DNA of 64,000 nt, taken from Phalacrocorax aristotelis (lineage: Eukaryota > Chordata > Aves > Suliformes > Phalacrocoracidae). The first letter of the stretch is position 1, and each line of letters opens with the position of its first letter. The DNA lies in contig NC_134279.1 of assembly GCF_949628215.1 (NCBI RefSeq), positions 76,948,830-77,012,829 on the forward strand. Direction: 5' to 3'. A model generated the notes under the pieces. The model had not been told where the DNA came from and did no database searches. It saw only the letters and a program-made list of their open reading frames with translations. Of this stretch, positions 25,801 through 38,600 are shown in pieces. Both the position numbers and the translations under genes were made by a program.

Positions 25801-27360
25801 CTGAGATTGTGTTAGAATCAAGGAATCCTGTTACACTGTTAAATCCCTATTATCTTCTGATATCCATCTAAACTTGTAGGCTCTTACTAAACATATTAAT
25901 AAGAGGTTTTTTCTGGTATTAATTAACAGGCATTAATATCAAGTATGTATAAATAAAAAGGTCATTTTAATGCATTTCTTAATAGTGTTGTGCATCCTTT
26001 GCCTTACGTTTCCTCCCAGTGTGTTATTATACGGGCCCTCAAGAAGGTCTCTGTATTTCCTATTTTTATAACCTCATATTTTAGATTAAAAATTGTAGTC
26101 AAGATAATTCTGGCAAGAACTTTTTCTTATGCCCACTGATACTAGTATTCTATAAAAAGAGAGGTCAAGCTTAAATAATACAAGATGTTGCCTCTTTGGC
26201 ATATAAAAAGCTGGAAAAAATATGTATTTTTATTTTGGTTGGGAAGATGAGAAAAGAGGAAGACTGTGACACTGTTTTGTAGTCCTGTCACAAATACTGT
26301 GCAAGGTTTGCATATGAATTTTAGTAATGTCTACAATTAATATTTAGGTGTTTGGAAATCTTTTAGTTATTACTTCTACTTTTTGAGTGGTTAAATGTAA
26401 AACAGAACAAGAAGAAAACTAACAGCTACACCAGATTTCTGATTGCTATTGTTACTGTTCTCTGAGCTCAGCTTCAGTGTTCTTGATCTGCGGCAGCCAA
26501 AACTGAAAACAGTTGTGTTACGCCTTTTCCTTAAGACTAGGGTACAGAGGAATAAACTACTCACACATCCCTGAATAGTCAATGTTGTATGAAGCTTTTA
26601 TCATGTACATAACTTTAATGCAGAGATCAGTGGGATTTAGTGTGCTGCTTCTAGGCACAATACTTGTTTCCTCTACAGTTGTCAACTGTTCCTGCATTTT
26701 TACAGAGTCTCCAACTTTCTTCTATTTTGAATTTGAAATCATAGTGTAATACCCTGAAAAAGAGGTAGTGGTAAATTGGCATTAACTTACGGAAATTGTT
26801 TTGGAAATACAGAAATGGAATTCAGAAATTTCTAAGTCCAAGAAAGATACATTCTCCTCATCTTATTTAAAAGAGCCATGGTTAAGACAGTTTCACCGAG
26901 TATGTCAAGCACATGTCCAATTTGCTGCTCCAATAAATATTTATTTATGTATTGTGGAAGAACCACAGTCAGGGGAAATGAGAATCCCACTTTACAGTAA
27001 CCATGGTCCTACTGATAGAATGTTCACGTCAAATAGCTCCTCATTCTAGTCCCTAAGTGAAAACAGGTAAGCTTCGATTGGTTGTACCACAGGTGAAACG
27101 AGTCACCTAACAACAACTCTATTGCCTATTATGTTTTTCATCCTAGACCCCAGAAATGCCTTCTAATAAAATGTTAATTAAAATTACACATTACCAATGA
27201 AGTTTTGCTTTCAGCAAATCGACACTTTATAGCGAAGAAACCCAAAGCAATGACAAAAGTATTCCTAACAAACTGTTTGGATTGAATGAAGGTGTAAAAG
27301 GGAACTGCAAGCATTCAGAGGCTCAGACTAGTTGTTAACCTCTTCAAGCAGTGACAGACA
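22867..27360. other. No gene or repeat recognised
   Basis: AT-rich DNA with short frames only. The region around 24000-26400 is especially rich in A and T runs. Nothing else can be supported. Confidence 0.5.
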
Positions 27361-27960
27361 ATCACAAAATTATAGAACCATATAATGGTTTGGGTTGGAA
27401 GGGACCTTCAAAGATCATCCAGTTCATCCCCCCTGCCTTGGACAGGGATATATTTCACTAGATCAGGCTGCTCAAAGCCCCATCCCATCTGACTCTGAAC
27501 ATTTCCAGTGATGGAACATCCACAATATCCACCTGTTCCAGTGTCTTACCATGCTTATATCCAATGTAAATCTACCCTCTTTCTGTTTAAAACCTTTGCT
27601 CTTTGTCCTGTCACTACAGGCCCTGGAAAGAAGTTTTTCTTCTTTTTTACAAGCCCCTTTATATAAAGGCCAGAATAAGGTCTCCCTGGACTCTTGTCTT
27701 CTCCAGACTAAACTCAGCTCTGTCAGGCTTTCTTCATAGAGGTGCTCCAGCCCTCTGACAATTTTCGTGGCCCTCCTCTGGACCTATTCTAACAGATCCA
27801 TGTCTGTCTTGTACTGGGGGCCCCAGAACTGGAAACAGTACTCAGCTGGGGTCTCATGAGAGCAGAGCAGGGAGGGGGAATCTCTTCCCTCCTGTGACCT
27901 GCTGGCCATGCTTCTTTTTATGCAGCCCAACCTACGAAAAGCTTTGATGTAGAAGGTTAT
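27361..27960 (-). mobile_element. CR1 LINE, 5'-truncated 3' end
   Basis: The + strand shows the reverse complement of the avian CR1 3' end: 'aatcacaaaattatagaacc', 'ggttgggttggaagggacct', 'agatcatccagttcatcccc', 'ctgctcaaagccccatcc', on through 'ctttgtcctgtcactacagg' and 'ggccctcctctggacc'. On the minus strand the upper end still encodes the ORF2 C-terminus ([26 protein letters not shown]). The remainder is 3' region. The body is moderately diverged. It stops abruptly near 27960, typical of the family's 5' truncation. Confidence 0.92.
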
Positions 27961-28199
27961 TGTAAACACAGATTTCGAAAGATTTCAGTTCTTTCACTTA
28001 CAACCGGAACAGGTAAAACAAATCTCTGGGAGCAATATATTGTAAGAACCAGAAAAACATTCAAGAACCTGTGCAAAAGTGGTGCTAATAGAATTTCCTG
28101 CAGCTTACAGTTGAGTTGATAGGTTAGATGCAGTTGATCTCACTCATCTTTAGCTACCTACATATGTCAGGCTTACTTTTAGTTTTACAAGGATTTAAG

Positions 28200-30620
28200 T
28201 ATGTTCATGTTATTAGCCAGCAAACAGTAAATGAAGCATTGTGTCAGATCTTGCAAAAGCATCAGCAAACAAGAAAACATAGTAACAGGAAAAAATCAAC
28301 ACTGGAAAGAAAACTAAGAGGTATCATGGAAGTCTCAGGTCTCAAGTAATGATGAAGTTCTAGATAAAATCCTACTTCTACAAGCATGAAAGCAATGGGG
28401 AAGCAGGACTGGTCTCTGTACAAAGGCAATGAGGGAAAAGGCAGGAAAATTAAGGAATATTTGAAAACAATAATTAGTAACATGTCATTATCTGGAAAAA
28501 TACCTAAAATGCTGGGAAATATATTTAAATAGGACTTTAACTTCAGGCATCTATACCTGTAGATGCATCTATATCTATATACATCTATACTGCAGTTAAA
28601 GGGAGTCTCCAAAGCTGGTCTCAGGTCTAGGCTCCATGTCCAAATGAGTGAATTTTCAAATGTGACCTGAAGTGTGGATGCAGCCCAGGGAAGCCTGCAG
28701 ACCCAGTCATCTAATACCCTGGTGGGATGGTACCAGGTAATTAGTATGTCTGCAAGGAATGCTCCCAAGTGGCAGTAAGGTCCCTCATCTTTATTGGGAG
28801 TGGATCTAAAATCATATCACTTTAACAACACAGACCTAATAAGTGTATAGTGGAATGCTGGCTTCACACCCCCAACCAAGAAGCTTAAAAAGGATCTCTT
28901 GTCACTGAGAAATCTGACATCCATGTGTAACTTTGAATATATTAAAAATATGTAACTAGGGATAGGACTGTACACAAGAGATGTCATTCCAGACTACATG
29001 ACATTAAATGCAAGCCCCTGTAAAAGGGTCACAAAAATAAATTAATACAGAATAAATGTTAATACCAACATAATTACATGGATAATAATTCAAAATATAA
29101 TGGTTCAAACCATGAGAATCAAGAAGGGAAATGAGTGACTTGAAATACAGGCACTTGTCATGGTGCACAGAATGTGGAAAACAATGTGCAGAAAGGTAGA
29201 AAGAAAAATGCCCTGTCTTTAGGCAACAAAATACAATGTGTAGGAAAGAGATTCACTTTATCCTCTAATATCATGCTGTCTCAAGAAGGCAAAAATAACT
29301 AACAGTCACAAAGACTGTAAAGATTTCTAGTAAAGGGAAGGATAACCTCAGCATAACTTTAAGAGATGCTGAGAATGAAGTTTTCCAGAAGAATGCCAAT
29401 TATTCTCCATTTTTTATGTTTGCATCTATGCTGTTAGACCAATGACTAAATTCAATTGCCACTGGTTTACGGAGCCAGGTGCAATTTAATGCCAAGAACA
29501 CCAGTAAACAGCAACATTAGACTGGAGAAGTGAGGCCAAGTGTTGTTCATCCACAATAAACTCATTCAGGACCCAGTGCACAAATACAGAATCTTGGTAG
29601 GAAGCCCATGAACCAACAGACAAGGAAACCAAGGAAATGGTACACCTAGAGGCAAGATGAAGCTAGAAATAGTTCCTCACATAGTCTGTAAATGACAAGA
29701 ACACAGAATGTCTGTAATGGTGTTGTAGCTAATAAAGATGGATGTAGCTGCCTACAAAAAAACCATCATTTCAGCCCTTGACATTTTCACTGCAGCTGTC
29801 TTGAACTGGTGAGAAATCCTTCAAGTAAATTGTCAAGTGCTCAAAACTCAGATATTTTAAAGAAAAAATAAATTATTATCATGACCACAACCCTAAAATG
29901 CTACTATCCCACAGAATGAGCAAAGTGAAAGTGTAATTTTCAACAGCAGTTAGGAAAAATACTCATCTAAAACTAGCCGGCCAAAGTTGTTGCTAGTAGA
30001 AAACTAGTATGCTCAAAAAATGCATCTGGAGTAACTGTATAATGTGACTTAGAGTCTTATCTCAGGGTCAGAAAATGGCTGTAAAAAAGCACTACCAAGT
30101 GTACCTGAATGGTTACAATACATACTTTTGAAACTTCTGTGCTGTGAGGTTAGAATAAAATTTTCTCAAAAAACCACTTATGGTGGAAGTGCAGTGTAGG
30201 GCAAACTTGTAGCGGCAACCAACCAAGGGGCCTCAAAAAAGGACCAGGAGGAGTCTTGGATATCACTTGGCTTTGTTCAGGAGAAATATAAAAGGTAATG
30301 TATATTAAGAACGCCTAGGATACCACCAAACACTTTGAAGACATAAGTGACTGTGTGATTCCCACTAATAACAACACAGACATGAAATCCTTTGAAGAAT
30401 GCCAGGTTGGGAGGATTGTGGTGGTGAAGTATACGCATGCGGTACCAATACGGTTCACATCATCTACCTTCCAGTAACCTGTAGTCCCAACAACTTATCA
30501 GACACTTGAAAAAAAGGCATGGAAAAGCAGTATTCAAATGGCAATAAAAGAAACTGTAAGGAGCCTGGATACACATCAAGAAGCCTTATTCTGCAGCAGA
30601 CAGCTGGAGGTCAATCTTTA
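28200..30620. other. Strand-asymmetric A-rich segment of unknown origin
   Basis: For about 2.4 kb the + strand is visibly richer in A than T (for example 28261-28320 and 29281-29340), and composition reverts to T-rich beyond about 30640. A-rich sense strands are common in the internal parts of retroelements, but I found no LTR pair, no protease or polymerase motif and no long frame. A 168-codon frame on the minus strand here has no recognisable content. The origin is left open. Confidence 0.35.
28549..28592 (+). repeat. Degenerate ATCTAT simple repeat
   Basis: Several imperfect copies of ATCTAT/ATCTATA occur over about 44 bases (catctatacc...catctatatctatatacatctatac). This is ordinary microsatellite sequence. 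Confidence 0.6.
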
Positions 30621-33600
30621 TGTGTCTGGATTAATAGCTAATGTTGTAACCCTGTTTTAGATAAAGCATTTATTTATGTTTTCACTCATTAGTCTTTGTG
30701 TGATATTCATGAGCCTGTGGTCCATAAATGAGGTTGGATTTTTCTTTCACTTCCCTTTGTAGAAATAAATATCTCTCATTATTCCAACAAGGTGAACAGC
30801 TGATGGGGGCAAGGAGGTTTGTTTGTTTGTTGTGAGCCATATTTTCAGGGACTTAGGAATTTTCCAGAACCTGCTCCAGGCTATTCTATTGATATTTCCA
30901 ATTCCTTGGAGGTTGTAAGAAGGGATTAACTGTTGGAAGATATTCACATGAGAGACCATGAACACTAGAAGTTGAAAGCTTTGCAGTATAATAATCTGTG
31001 GAAATGTCATCTGAAAAGCTGAGATAATGTCTGAAATTTGCCAATGGGCAAGAATACTCTATCTGGGGATGTAAAAAAGAATAGGTTTGAGCTTGGTTAT
31101 AAGAATTCAGGAAAGATGGAATTGAATCTGAATAGAGAGACTTGTGGGTCTTTGCATTATGTCTCACAGGAGATAAGCACTTGCTGACCTTCAGCCCCTC
31201 AGTGCTCTTCTGCCCGGACTTTTAGTGCAGTTGAATATTTGTTTCTTGACTTGAACCCTAGCAAAGCTAAGAGGTTTAGAAATACTTGAATTGGATCTGT
31301 TTAATGAATAATTTTTGGCAAGGTTACTGTAAATCTGGATGCTATTCATGAATTGTTAGTATTGCAAGGTACAGAGGAAAAGTCATTGATTCTGTGAGAA
31401 GAGCAAATGGCAATGTGCTGTCGAGGGTAGGTTCTTATCTGCAGAACAAATATTCTGATGAGCTTCATAGTCATGTATCTTGCAAGTCAAGAACTACAGA
31501 AGGCTGTTAAGGAAAACATTATGTTGCATTTCTGTTCCATGTAGTCTATTACAGATAACTGTGGTCAGAAGACAATTCACACATTTAATATACTAGATAT
31601 GCTTTCTCTGGTTTTGGGCACTGAGTCCCCAGAAGCATATCATTGTAGCTCTGTGTCCAGTCAAACTGAGGCCAAACCTAAGCTTTGTTTCTGAAGAACT
31701 ACTACCTAACCAGTTCTTCTCCCTCTTACATTTGCACAGATGACCTTTTTTTTTCCTTTTTGCTAAACGGAGTGCTTTGCTCATACCCTTATTACTTTTT
31801 GCAAGCTGAGGTTTCCTCTATTTCCTCTATTCCCAGTTCTGCAGCTTCTCTCGTCCAACTCTATGTATTACGACAATTTTTCCCCATCTGTAAAACAGTA
31901 TCTTGAGGAGGGTTGGGAATTCAGTCAGTCCTACATGGTAATATGCATAATATTGTACCTTGCAGCTCAAGTTAGTCAGAGGCTTTGGATCCTTTTTCTT
32001 TTGATATGTACTTAAGCAGGCTGTCCTATTTTTCTGTCTTGTGTGTCCATGTTTCTGAAAAAGAATCCAAAGCAGAATGAGTCCCAGAATGGTTCCACTC
32101 TTTTTGCAATGCTAAGGATGCATTCTGTTATGCACCAGATGATTAATGAGGTTCCTAGTAGTAGGCACTACCTATCCTGCTCACTGTCTTTAGGGGAATT
32201 GATAATACCCATTTTGGGAGAATACAGGGTGTCCAAAAGCTAGAATATTTTGGGTTAAATACCATATACTCCAGACAGCTTTGTGTTTCTCGGAGGATCT
32301 CCTTTCCACTACCTCTGAGCAGTCTGGGTCTGCTGGCAGTTGCAAGGAAGTCCTCCTCTTCCCCTCAGTCTTCAAGGCTACAATCTCTGAGTTTCCTGCA
32401 TCTCTCCCTACCTCCATTCTACAACATTCTCCAGGCTCAGTGTGGTTATTTTTCTTCAGGGAATTAGAAATCTGCTTCTCCTTCCTGGGAACTCTTTCTG
32501 ATCCTGTGTCTATAGGCAGGGTAAGACAAACAGGTGGTCTCCCTTCCTGCTCAGCCACATCCTCTTTAATACTGTACAATATACTGTACACACAGCAAAC
32601 TATGGTCAAAGAAACAAACCAGCATTTCTCACTCAGAGGCTGATATAGTTAGTACATGTCTTTAAGATGACATTTTGGTGACTCAGAAGTTGGTGGCTTA
32701 TTTCTCATCCAATCAATATATTTGGCTTAGAGAGTTCTGGTGGAAAGGATGTAGATACTCTATCTGATCTATCTGATTCTCAAATAAATACTCTACGCTC
32801 TAGAGGCTTGCCATCTTTATGTTTTGTGTGTTGTCAGGGCTGCCTGACAGGCAAGAGGAATCAGAAAATATTTAGGCCATCAGTTCCACCACACTACAGA
32901 CATAAGGCAGGTGCAGAGACATCTCAGCTGTCTCAAATTTTGAGCACTTCAGCACAAGGTAGGCAGCTGGAATTCTATTAAAAATCAGAGATGTCTAGGG
33001 AATGTCACTACTCCTAGGGGGGAAAAAAGACTTAACCAAGAAAAGAAGCTGTTAGGTGCCCCCATTGACCTTGCGTATATTCTGCTATAGCTTGAAAACA
33101 GTATGTAAGTCAGAGCACCCATTTTAGAGTGATGGGATTTGCAAGTTTCTTAACCTAAAGTATTCCCTTTAGGAGGTTCAAGTTATGGCTTGGCCAGCTA
33201 GCACAGTTATGAAAGTACTAAATTGCATGCACAAAAACTGCTAAGGAATTTCAATTAATTTTCTGACACTTGAACAAATCCCAAAGTTTTGTACTGTTGT
33301 GTTGCTGGATCTCAGTGATTTTCTTATAGCCTATGCAGAAGAGGAAAATCCATTGTTGTATATTTTTTTCTGTAGAAACATTTAAGAGTTAATTACCTAT
33401 GCATAAACCTTGTATTGAGGTGAGTGAAGTGTGACTTCAGCTCTTCTCCTGGGGACTGAGTTAAGACTTTCAAATGATGTTGTAATTCAAATTAATTTCC
33501 TCTAAATACAAGTAAAAACCTTAATCTTTTAAAATTATATGTGTAATATTGCATATATAAATGAAAGTTTTCTGACGCATTTGATGCTTCTTGTAACATA

Positions 33601-34261
33601 AAACATAAACATTAATATCATCCCTCACAGTAATATGTATGGGCTGAGTATTGGGCACAGTCATTGAAGATGTGAAGTATTTTGAGAATTTATGTACACT
33701 TTATGTTGGCTTTCTCAATTATCTTTGTTCTTCAGGGCTGGTACAGGGCACTGTAAAATGTTTTAGAGTGATGTACATTACAGAGAAACATCAATTCTCA
33801 TAAAAGTTGTGTAGGCTGATGCTTGAGGGCTTTAGTAAAAGCTATGGGGGAAATGTGTTTTCAGGTCACTGGATGCAGTCAATGGCACTGAGCCTTACTT
33901 CAAGTGACTGAGCTATTACGTATAAAACCTGGAGCAGAAGCTATAAACCTGTTCAATGTAAATAAGTTCATTAATGGACTATACCAATTTTTGTGTACAC
34001 AGAGAATAGAAGGCTTTATTTGGAGAGATTTGTGCAGCTAATAATACTTCTGGCTCTCAGTTCAAATTTTCAGCTTGTACTCTTGTGTTTTGAACTTAAA
34101 TTTTTAACTATGGTTAGGAAAAAGAACAGGGAGTGTTTTCAAGGGCAAAGAAAAGTTTCTATTCAGGGGGCTTCCAACACTTAAAGCCTTCCTCTTACTA
34201 ACATAATTTTCCTTTTTCCATTCTTCTACTACATTATTTATTTTTTTAAATTGATCTACGT
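30621..34261. other. No gene recognised
   Basis: The longest frames (139 codons at 32190-32609 on the minus strand and 120 at 32281-32643 on the plus strand) overlap each other and carry no motif. A 9-bp duplication (TTTCCTCTA twice, 31812-31829) is the only small repeat noted. Confidence 0.5.
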
Positions 34262-34680
34262 TGTCAGGACCCTGGGGATACCAGTAGGAGTTAATGGCCA
34301 TAAGTAGCCTCACCTGGGACCCCCACCCATGCCCCACCCATGGGTCCAGGACCCCATTTCAGCTCAGCCGGGGCCATCAGTTCCTGTCCCAGTGATGCTG
34401 TAGGATGCCGGTTCCAAGCTCTGCCAAAGCCCTGCCCTCACCATGCTGGGTATTACTAAGCTGGGCTGGACCTGTGGGCTGATATCCCAACCTGGCCTCA
34501 GCCTGTCCTAGTGCCCAGGGAGTTGCCCAATGCCCTGGCCTTGGGGATGCTCCCAGCTGCCCCCAGCCTGTCCTGCTCCCTGACAGTGGGATGACCCCTG
34601 CCTTGTGGGCCCCCGTGGGGACCTTCTGCTGCTCTCAGTGCTCAGCCTAAGGGTGCTGCTCAAATCTGAGGCGGAGATGT
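34262..34680. repeat. Isolated GC-rich, CpG-poor block, possible interspersed repeat
   Basis: Composition changes sharply on both sides. Inside are long C/G-rich runs (gggacccccacccatgcccc, ctcccagctgcccccagcct) with few CpG dinucleotides. The phrase cagcctgtcct occurs twice (near 34501 and 34565), suggesting internal duplication. There is no long frame on either strand and no CR1 phrase. It could be an old LTR or a non-autonomous element, a degraded GC-rich satellite fragment, or a lone regulatory island. No class can be assigned from reading alone. Confidence 0.45.
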
Positions 34681-36715
34681 TAATTTTAGTTGTAGACCAA
34701 ACAAATATTCACCCATCCATTACACAGTTATGTGTTGCTATGAATCTTAATGTCTGTCTCTGTAAAGGAAGGCTTTTGTAAGCTGAACGTTTTAGGATAT
34801 AAACTATGGAGTAGATTGCTAAGAAAAATGTAGCTGTGAAATTGGTTAGCAGTTGGAAAGTAATACTTGAGTAAATAAGTGCTTTACTGGTCTTACATTC
34901 AAATGATCTCTATGAGACATTAGCCTGACCATTTTCTAAGAGATTTTGAAAGTAAATCTTATTGTGTATTTGCTATTCAAACAAAATATCTCTGTTTGGC
35001 TGGGTGAAAAATTTCCAGTTTATAAAACCTTTCTGAATATTTACACACGTTTCATTTAATCATCCGGAGCCATCATTTTTACCAGTAAGATACAGAAAAG
35101 TGAATTTCTATTAAATTTATAAAAATCTATTATTGCTTTCAGAAACTCTGGTACAGTTCTGTATTATTGTCACTCTTTACAGTGTTGTACTCTTCAAAAA
35201 CAGCAGAGCATTTTATTTACGGTGGCTTGGTGGTCTGGAACTAAATGAAGTCCTCGTTTTTCAAGACCCATTGAAAAGGTGCTGGTTTTCCACAATTAAT
35301 AACCCTGGCACACTGAATCTTCCAGGGAAGCCAAATATAAGAGAGGGAATTTCCATTTCCAGCATTCAGAACCTGTCTGCATTTGGATTTATTTCCAGAT
35401 ACCTTTGAAATACATAAGATGCTGTTTTTAGGGGAGGAATATTTTAGGGGTAAACAAATAACTTCCGTTTTATGTCCATTCACAGCATCACTATTTTTAA
35501 CATTAAGGACTGGTACTAATCCTTTCATTGTTCATCCTGACGCTATTTTTTGATTCTAAGTCCACCCTGTCCGGAGGGGATCCTTGAAGAGTGTGGATCC
35601 TGCCATTCAGCATGTATCTGTATAGCCCTGTAGATTTTCAGTAGTTGGGCTCAGTATCGGGATGACCAAGGCCATCCTTGCAACCCTCCCTGAAGCCACA
35701 CTGCCAAGACTTTTATTGCAGGCACTGTAATAAATCCCATAAAATATTGTCGGCTGCCAGAGGATTATAGTTTTCTTTTGGGAATTCTGTGAAGTTTGAG
35801 ATAGTGTCAAAGTATTTTAACACCTATGGAATAGAGTCTTTCTCATCTGTGGATCTCAGCGTGCCTTGAAGATATTAATTGAAGAAAGGTATATATCTGT
35901 TAATACAGTTAATTTTTTGAATAGATTTAGTCTTGTTATAGAATGATATCAAGTTTGTTTCACAGAATATATCTTTCATGAAGCATATTGACCAGTAATG
36001 ATAATATTTTCATTCTTTCTGGAAGTGGTCTAATACCCTTCATGCTAGTTATTTCTACTTATATATAGAACTACTTTCTAGGAAATGAGCTCTAATGTGG
36101 GAAAGCACAGGCTCAAAAAGATCACTGAATACGCTGAAATTGAGCAAGTGATATTTGACAAACATCCAACATGATCTTTGGTATAGAAGGATTTTCTTAA
36201 GAAGCAAGAAATTACATTTGATGAGACTATTAAAAGAACACGATGTCTCATTTTGGTATCGATAGCATACAAAGACTTTTTATAGCTGTTAAAATCTTGG
36301 AGAATATTAGAATAGCTATAACTACAGCTTATTGTCTGCCATGCAGCTTGAACTCTTCAGTTTATTGCACAATTACAGCTTGAAAATTTAACTTGAATTT
36401 AAAGTACCTGCAGAAACATATGTGATACCAGAATATATATACGTACATAACAATTTTGTCTAAAGGAGAGCTACATAACAGTATCCAATAGCTGGTAGCC
36501 AAGGTCCGTGAAGTTCAGATTTAGGGTAGAAGACATTTTTTTCTAGGATGGCAGGGAACACATACAGGCATCACCATGCAGAAAGTCAGAGCCATGTGTG
36601 TGCAAGTGACAGGACAAGATGAGCAGGATAAATTCCTTGTAGAGTGGAACAGTTTGCACTGGACTTTATGCCATAATAAAATGGCTGATTTAAAGCTAGT
36701 ATGTAGATCATAGAA
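34681..36715. other. No gene or repeat recognised
   Basis: AT-rich sequence between the GC-rich block and the CR1 3' tail. Frames stay below 100 codons. Confidence 0.5.
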
Positions 36716-38600
36716 CAGAATCACAGAATGTCCTGAGTTGAAAGGGACCCACAAGGACCATTAAGTCCAACTCCTGTCCCTGCACAGGACAGCCCCAAAT
36801 TCACACAATGTCTCTGAGGGCGTTGTCCAAGTGCTTCTTGAATAGCATTCAGGCTTGGTGCTGTGATGCCTCCCTGGGGAGCCTGTTCCGGTGCTCCACC
36901 ACCCTCTGGGGGAAGAACCTTTTCCTAATACCCAACCTAACCCTCCCCTGGCACATCTTCCTGACATTCCCTTGGGTCCTGTCATTGGTGGCCAGAGAGA
37001 AGAGATCAGCGCCTGCCCCTCCTCCTCCCCTTGTGAGGAAGCTGCAGGCCATGATGAGGGCTGCCCTCAGCCTCCTTTTCTCCAGGCTGAACAAACCAAG
37101 TGACTTTAGCTGCTCCTTGTATAGTTTTCTCCTCTAAACCCTTCACAAACTTCGTGACCCTCCTCTGGACACTCTCTAGTAGCTTTGTAACCTTAATGTA
37201 CTGTGGTGCCCCAAACTGCACACAGCACTCGAGGTGAGGCGGCACCAGCACAGAGTAGAGCGGGACAATCCCCTCCCTCAACCCCCTGCAATGCAGGGCT
37301 TCATGCACCCCAGGGCACGGTTGGCCCTCTTGGCTGCCAGGGCACACTGTTGGCTCGTGTTCAACTTGGCGTTGACCAGAACCCCCAGGTCCCCCTGCAG
37401 AGCTGCTCTCCAGCCTCTCGCTCCCCAGTCTGTCAGTACAGCCAGGGGTGCCGTGCCCCAGGGGCAAACTCCAGCACTTGCCCTTGTTAAATTTCAACAA
37501 GAAGTTGGTGATTGCCCAGCTCTCTAGTGTGTCCAGATCCCTCTGCAGGGCCTCTCTGCCCTCCAGAACGTCAACAGCTCCTCCCAACCTTGTGTCACCA
37601 GCAAACTCAATTAGCATTCCTTCCAGTCCTGCATCCAAGTCAGTTATGAAGAGATTAAAGAGTATCGGCCCTAAGATGGATCCCTGCAAACCCCCCTCGT
37701 GACCGGCCGCCGGCCCGATGTAACCCCATTTACTGTAACCCTTTGGGCCCGACCCGTCGGCCGGTTGCTCACCCGCTGCATTGCGTGTTTATCCAGCCGT
37801 GTGCTGGGCATTTTGTCCAGGGGGAGGCTGTGAGAGACAGTATCGAAAGCTTCACTGAAATCCAGAGAGATCACATCGGCTGCCTTCCCTTGGTCAGCGG
37901 GTGGGTGACCTTGTCATGGAAGGAAATTAAGTTTCTTAGGCAGGCCTTTCCCCTCGTGAACCCGTGCTGGCTGGGACCAATGACTGCATTGTCTTTCAGG
38001 TGTTTTTCAATAACTCCCATAATAATCTTCTCCATAATTTTGCCAGGCCCAGCAGTGAGATTGACGGGCCTGTAGTTACCAGGGTCATCCCTGTTGCTCT
38101 TTTCGAAGACTGGGAGAATGTTTGCCAGCTTCCAGTCAACTGGGACCTCTCTAGATTCCCAAGAGCATTGAAAAATCATTGAAAGAGGTCTCGCTATGAC
38201 ATCACCAGATCTTTAAGTACCGTTGAATGAACCCCATTAGGTCCTGTCAACTTATAGGGGTCCAGCTGGAGCAGCAAGTCTTGCACAAGTTCAGGGTTTA
38301 TTAGGAGTTTATCATTCCCACAGTCATGGTTCAGTAGCCCAGGGCTCTGGGGGTCCCTGAGCACACCATTGGTGTTGAAGACTGAGGCAAAGAAAGCATT
38401 AAATATCTCTGCTTTATCTACAACCCTGCTTATGAGTTGACCATTCTCATCAAGCAACAGGCCAATGTTATTTCTAGCCTGCCTTTTGCCATTAATGTAT
38501 TTAAAAAAGCCCTTCTATTGTTCTTCACAGTCCTGGTGAGCTTCAACTGTAATTGAACTTTGGTGCACATGTTTCCTCCCTGCAGTAGATATACTGCAAG
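36716..38600 (-). mobile_element. CR1 LINE, 5'-truncated, with decayed reverse transcriptase
   Basis: Transcription sense is minus: the 3' tail is at 36716 (reverse complement of 'gggtccctttcaactcagga' plus 'cattctgtgattct') and the truncated 5' end is near 38600. Translating downwards gives successive blocks of CR1 ORF2: NGQLISRVVDKAEIFNAFFA, then LDPYKLTGPNGVHSTVLKDL, VPVDWKLANILPVFEKSN, NYRPVNLTAGPGKIME, SLDFSEAFDTVSHSL, QGSILGPILFNLFITDLDAG and the catalytic block, which reads EFAGDTRLGG where the family has FADD. The blocks fall in several frames. Frameshifts plus the lost catalytic aspartate mean it is dead. The endonuclease and ORF1 are absent. Confidence 0.95.
37006..37689 (-). pseudogene. 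CR1 reverse transcriptase remnant (palm to C-terminus)
   Basis: This is the longest surviving frame of the CR1 copy at 36716-38600, 227 codons. It starts inside the reverse transcriptase at QGSILGPILFNLFITDLDAG. The second catalytic aspartate position reads glycine (FAGD, residues 29-32), so polymerase activity is not expected. It continues through the thumb-like region and leaves the true frame around the middle, where the sequence becomes G/P-rich nonsense, and partly returns (VQRRVTKFVKGLEEKTIQG). It is a fossil, not a host gene. Confidence 0.85.

Noticed and set aside
28262-28768. 168-codon minus-strand frame, the second longest in the window
   Set aside because: It has no family motif and repetitive tyrosine/arginine codons from the ATCTAT microsatellite, and it lies in the A-rich segment where minus-strand stops are rarer by composition.
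31860-31910. Phrase ttccccatctgtaaaac resembling a SINE 3' end
   Set aside because: The phrase stands alone. The expected flanking words are absent, so it was not annotated.
37203-37702. Three plus-strand frames of 84-97 codons
   Set aside because: They run antisense to the CR1 reverse transcriptase remnant and arise from its GC-rich composition.
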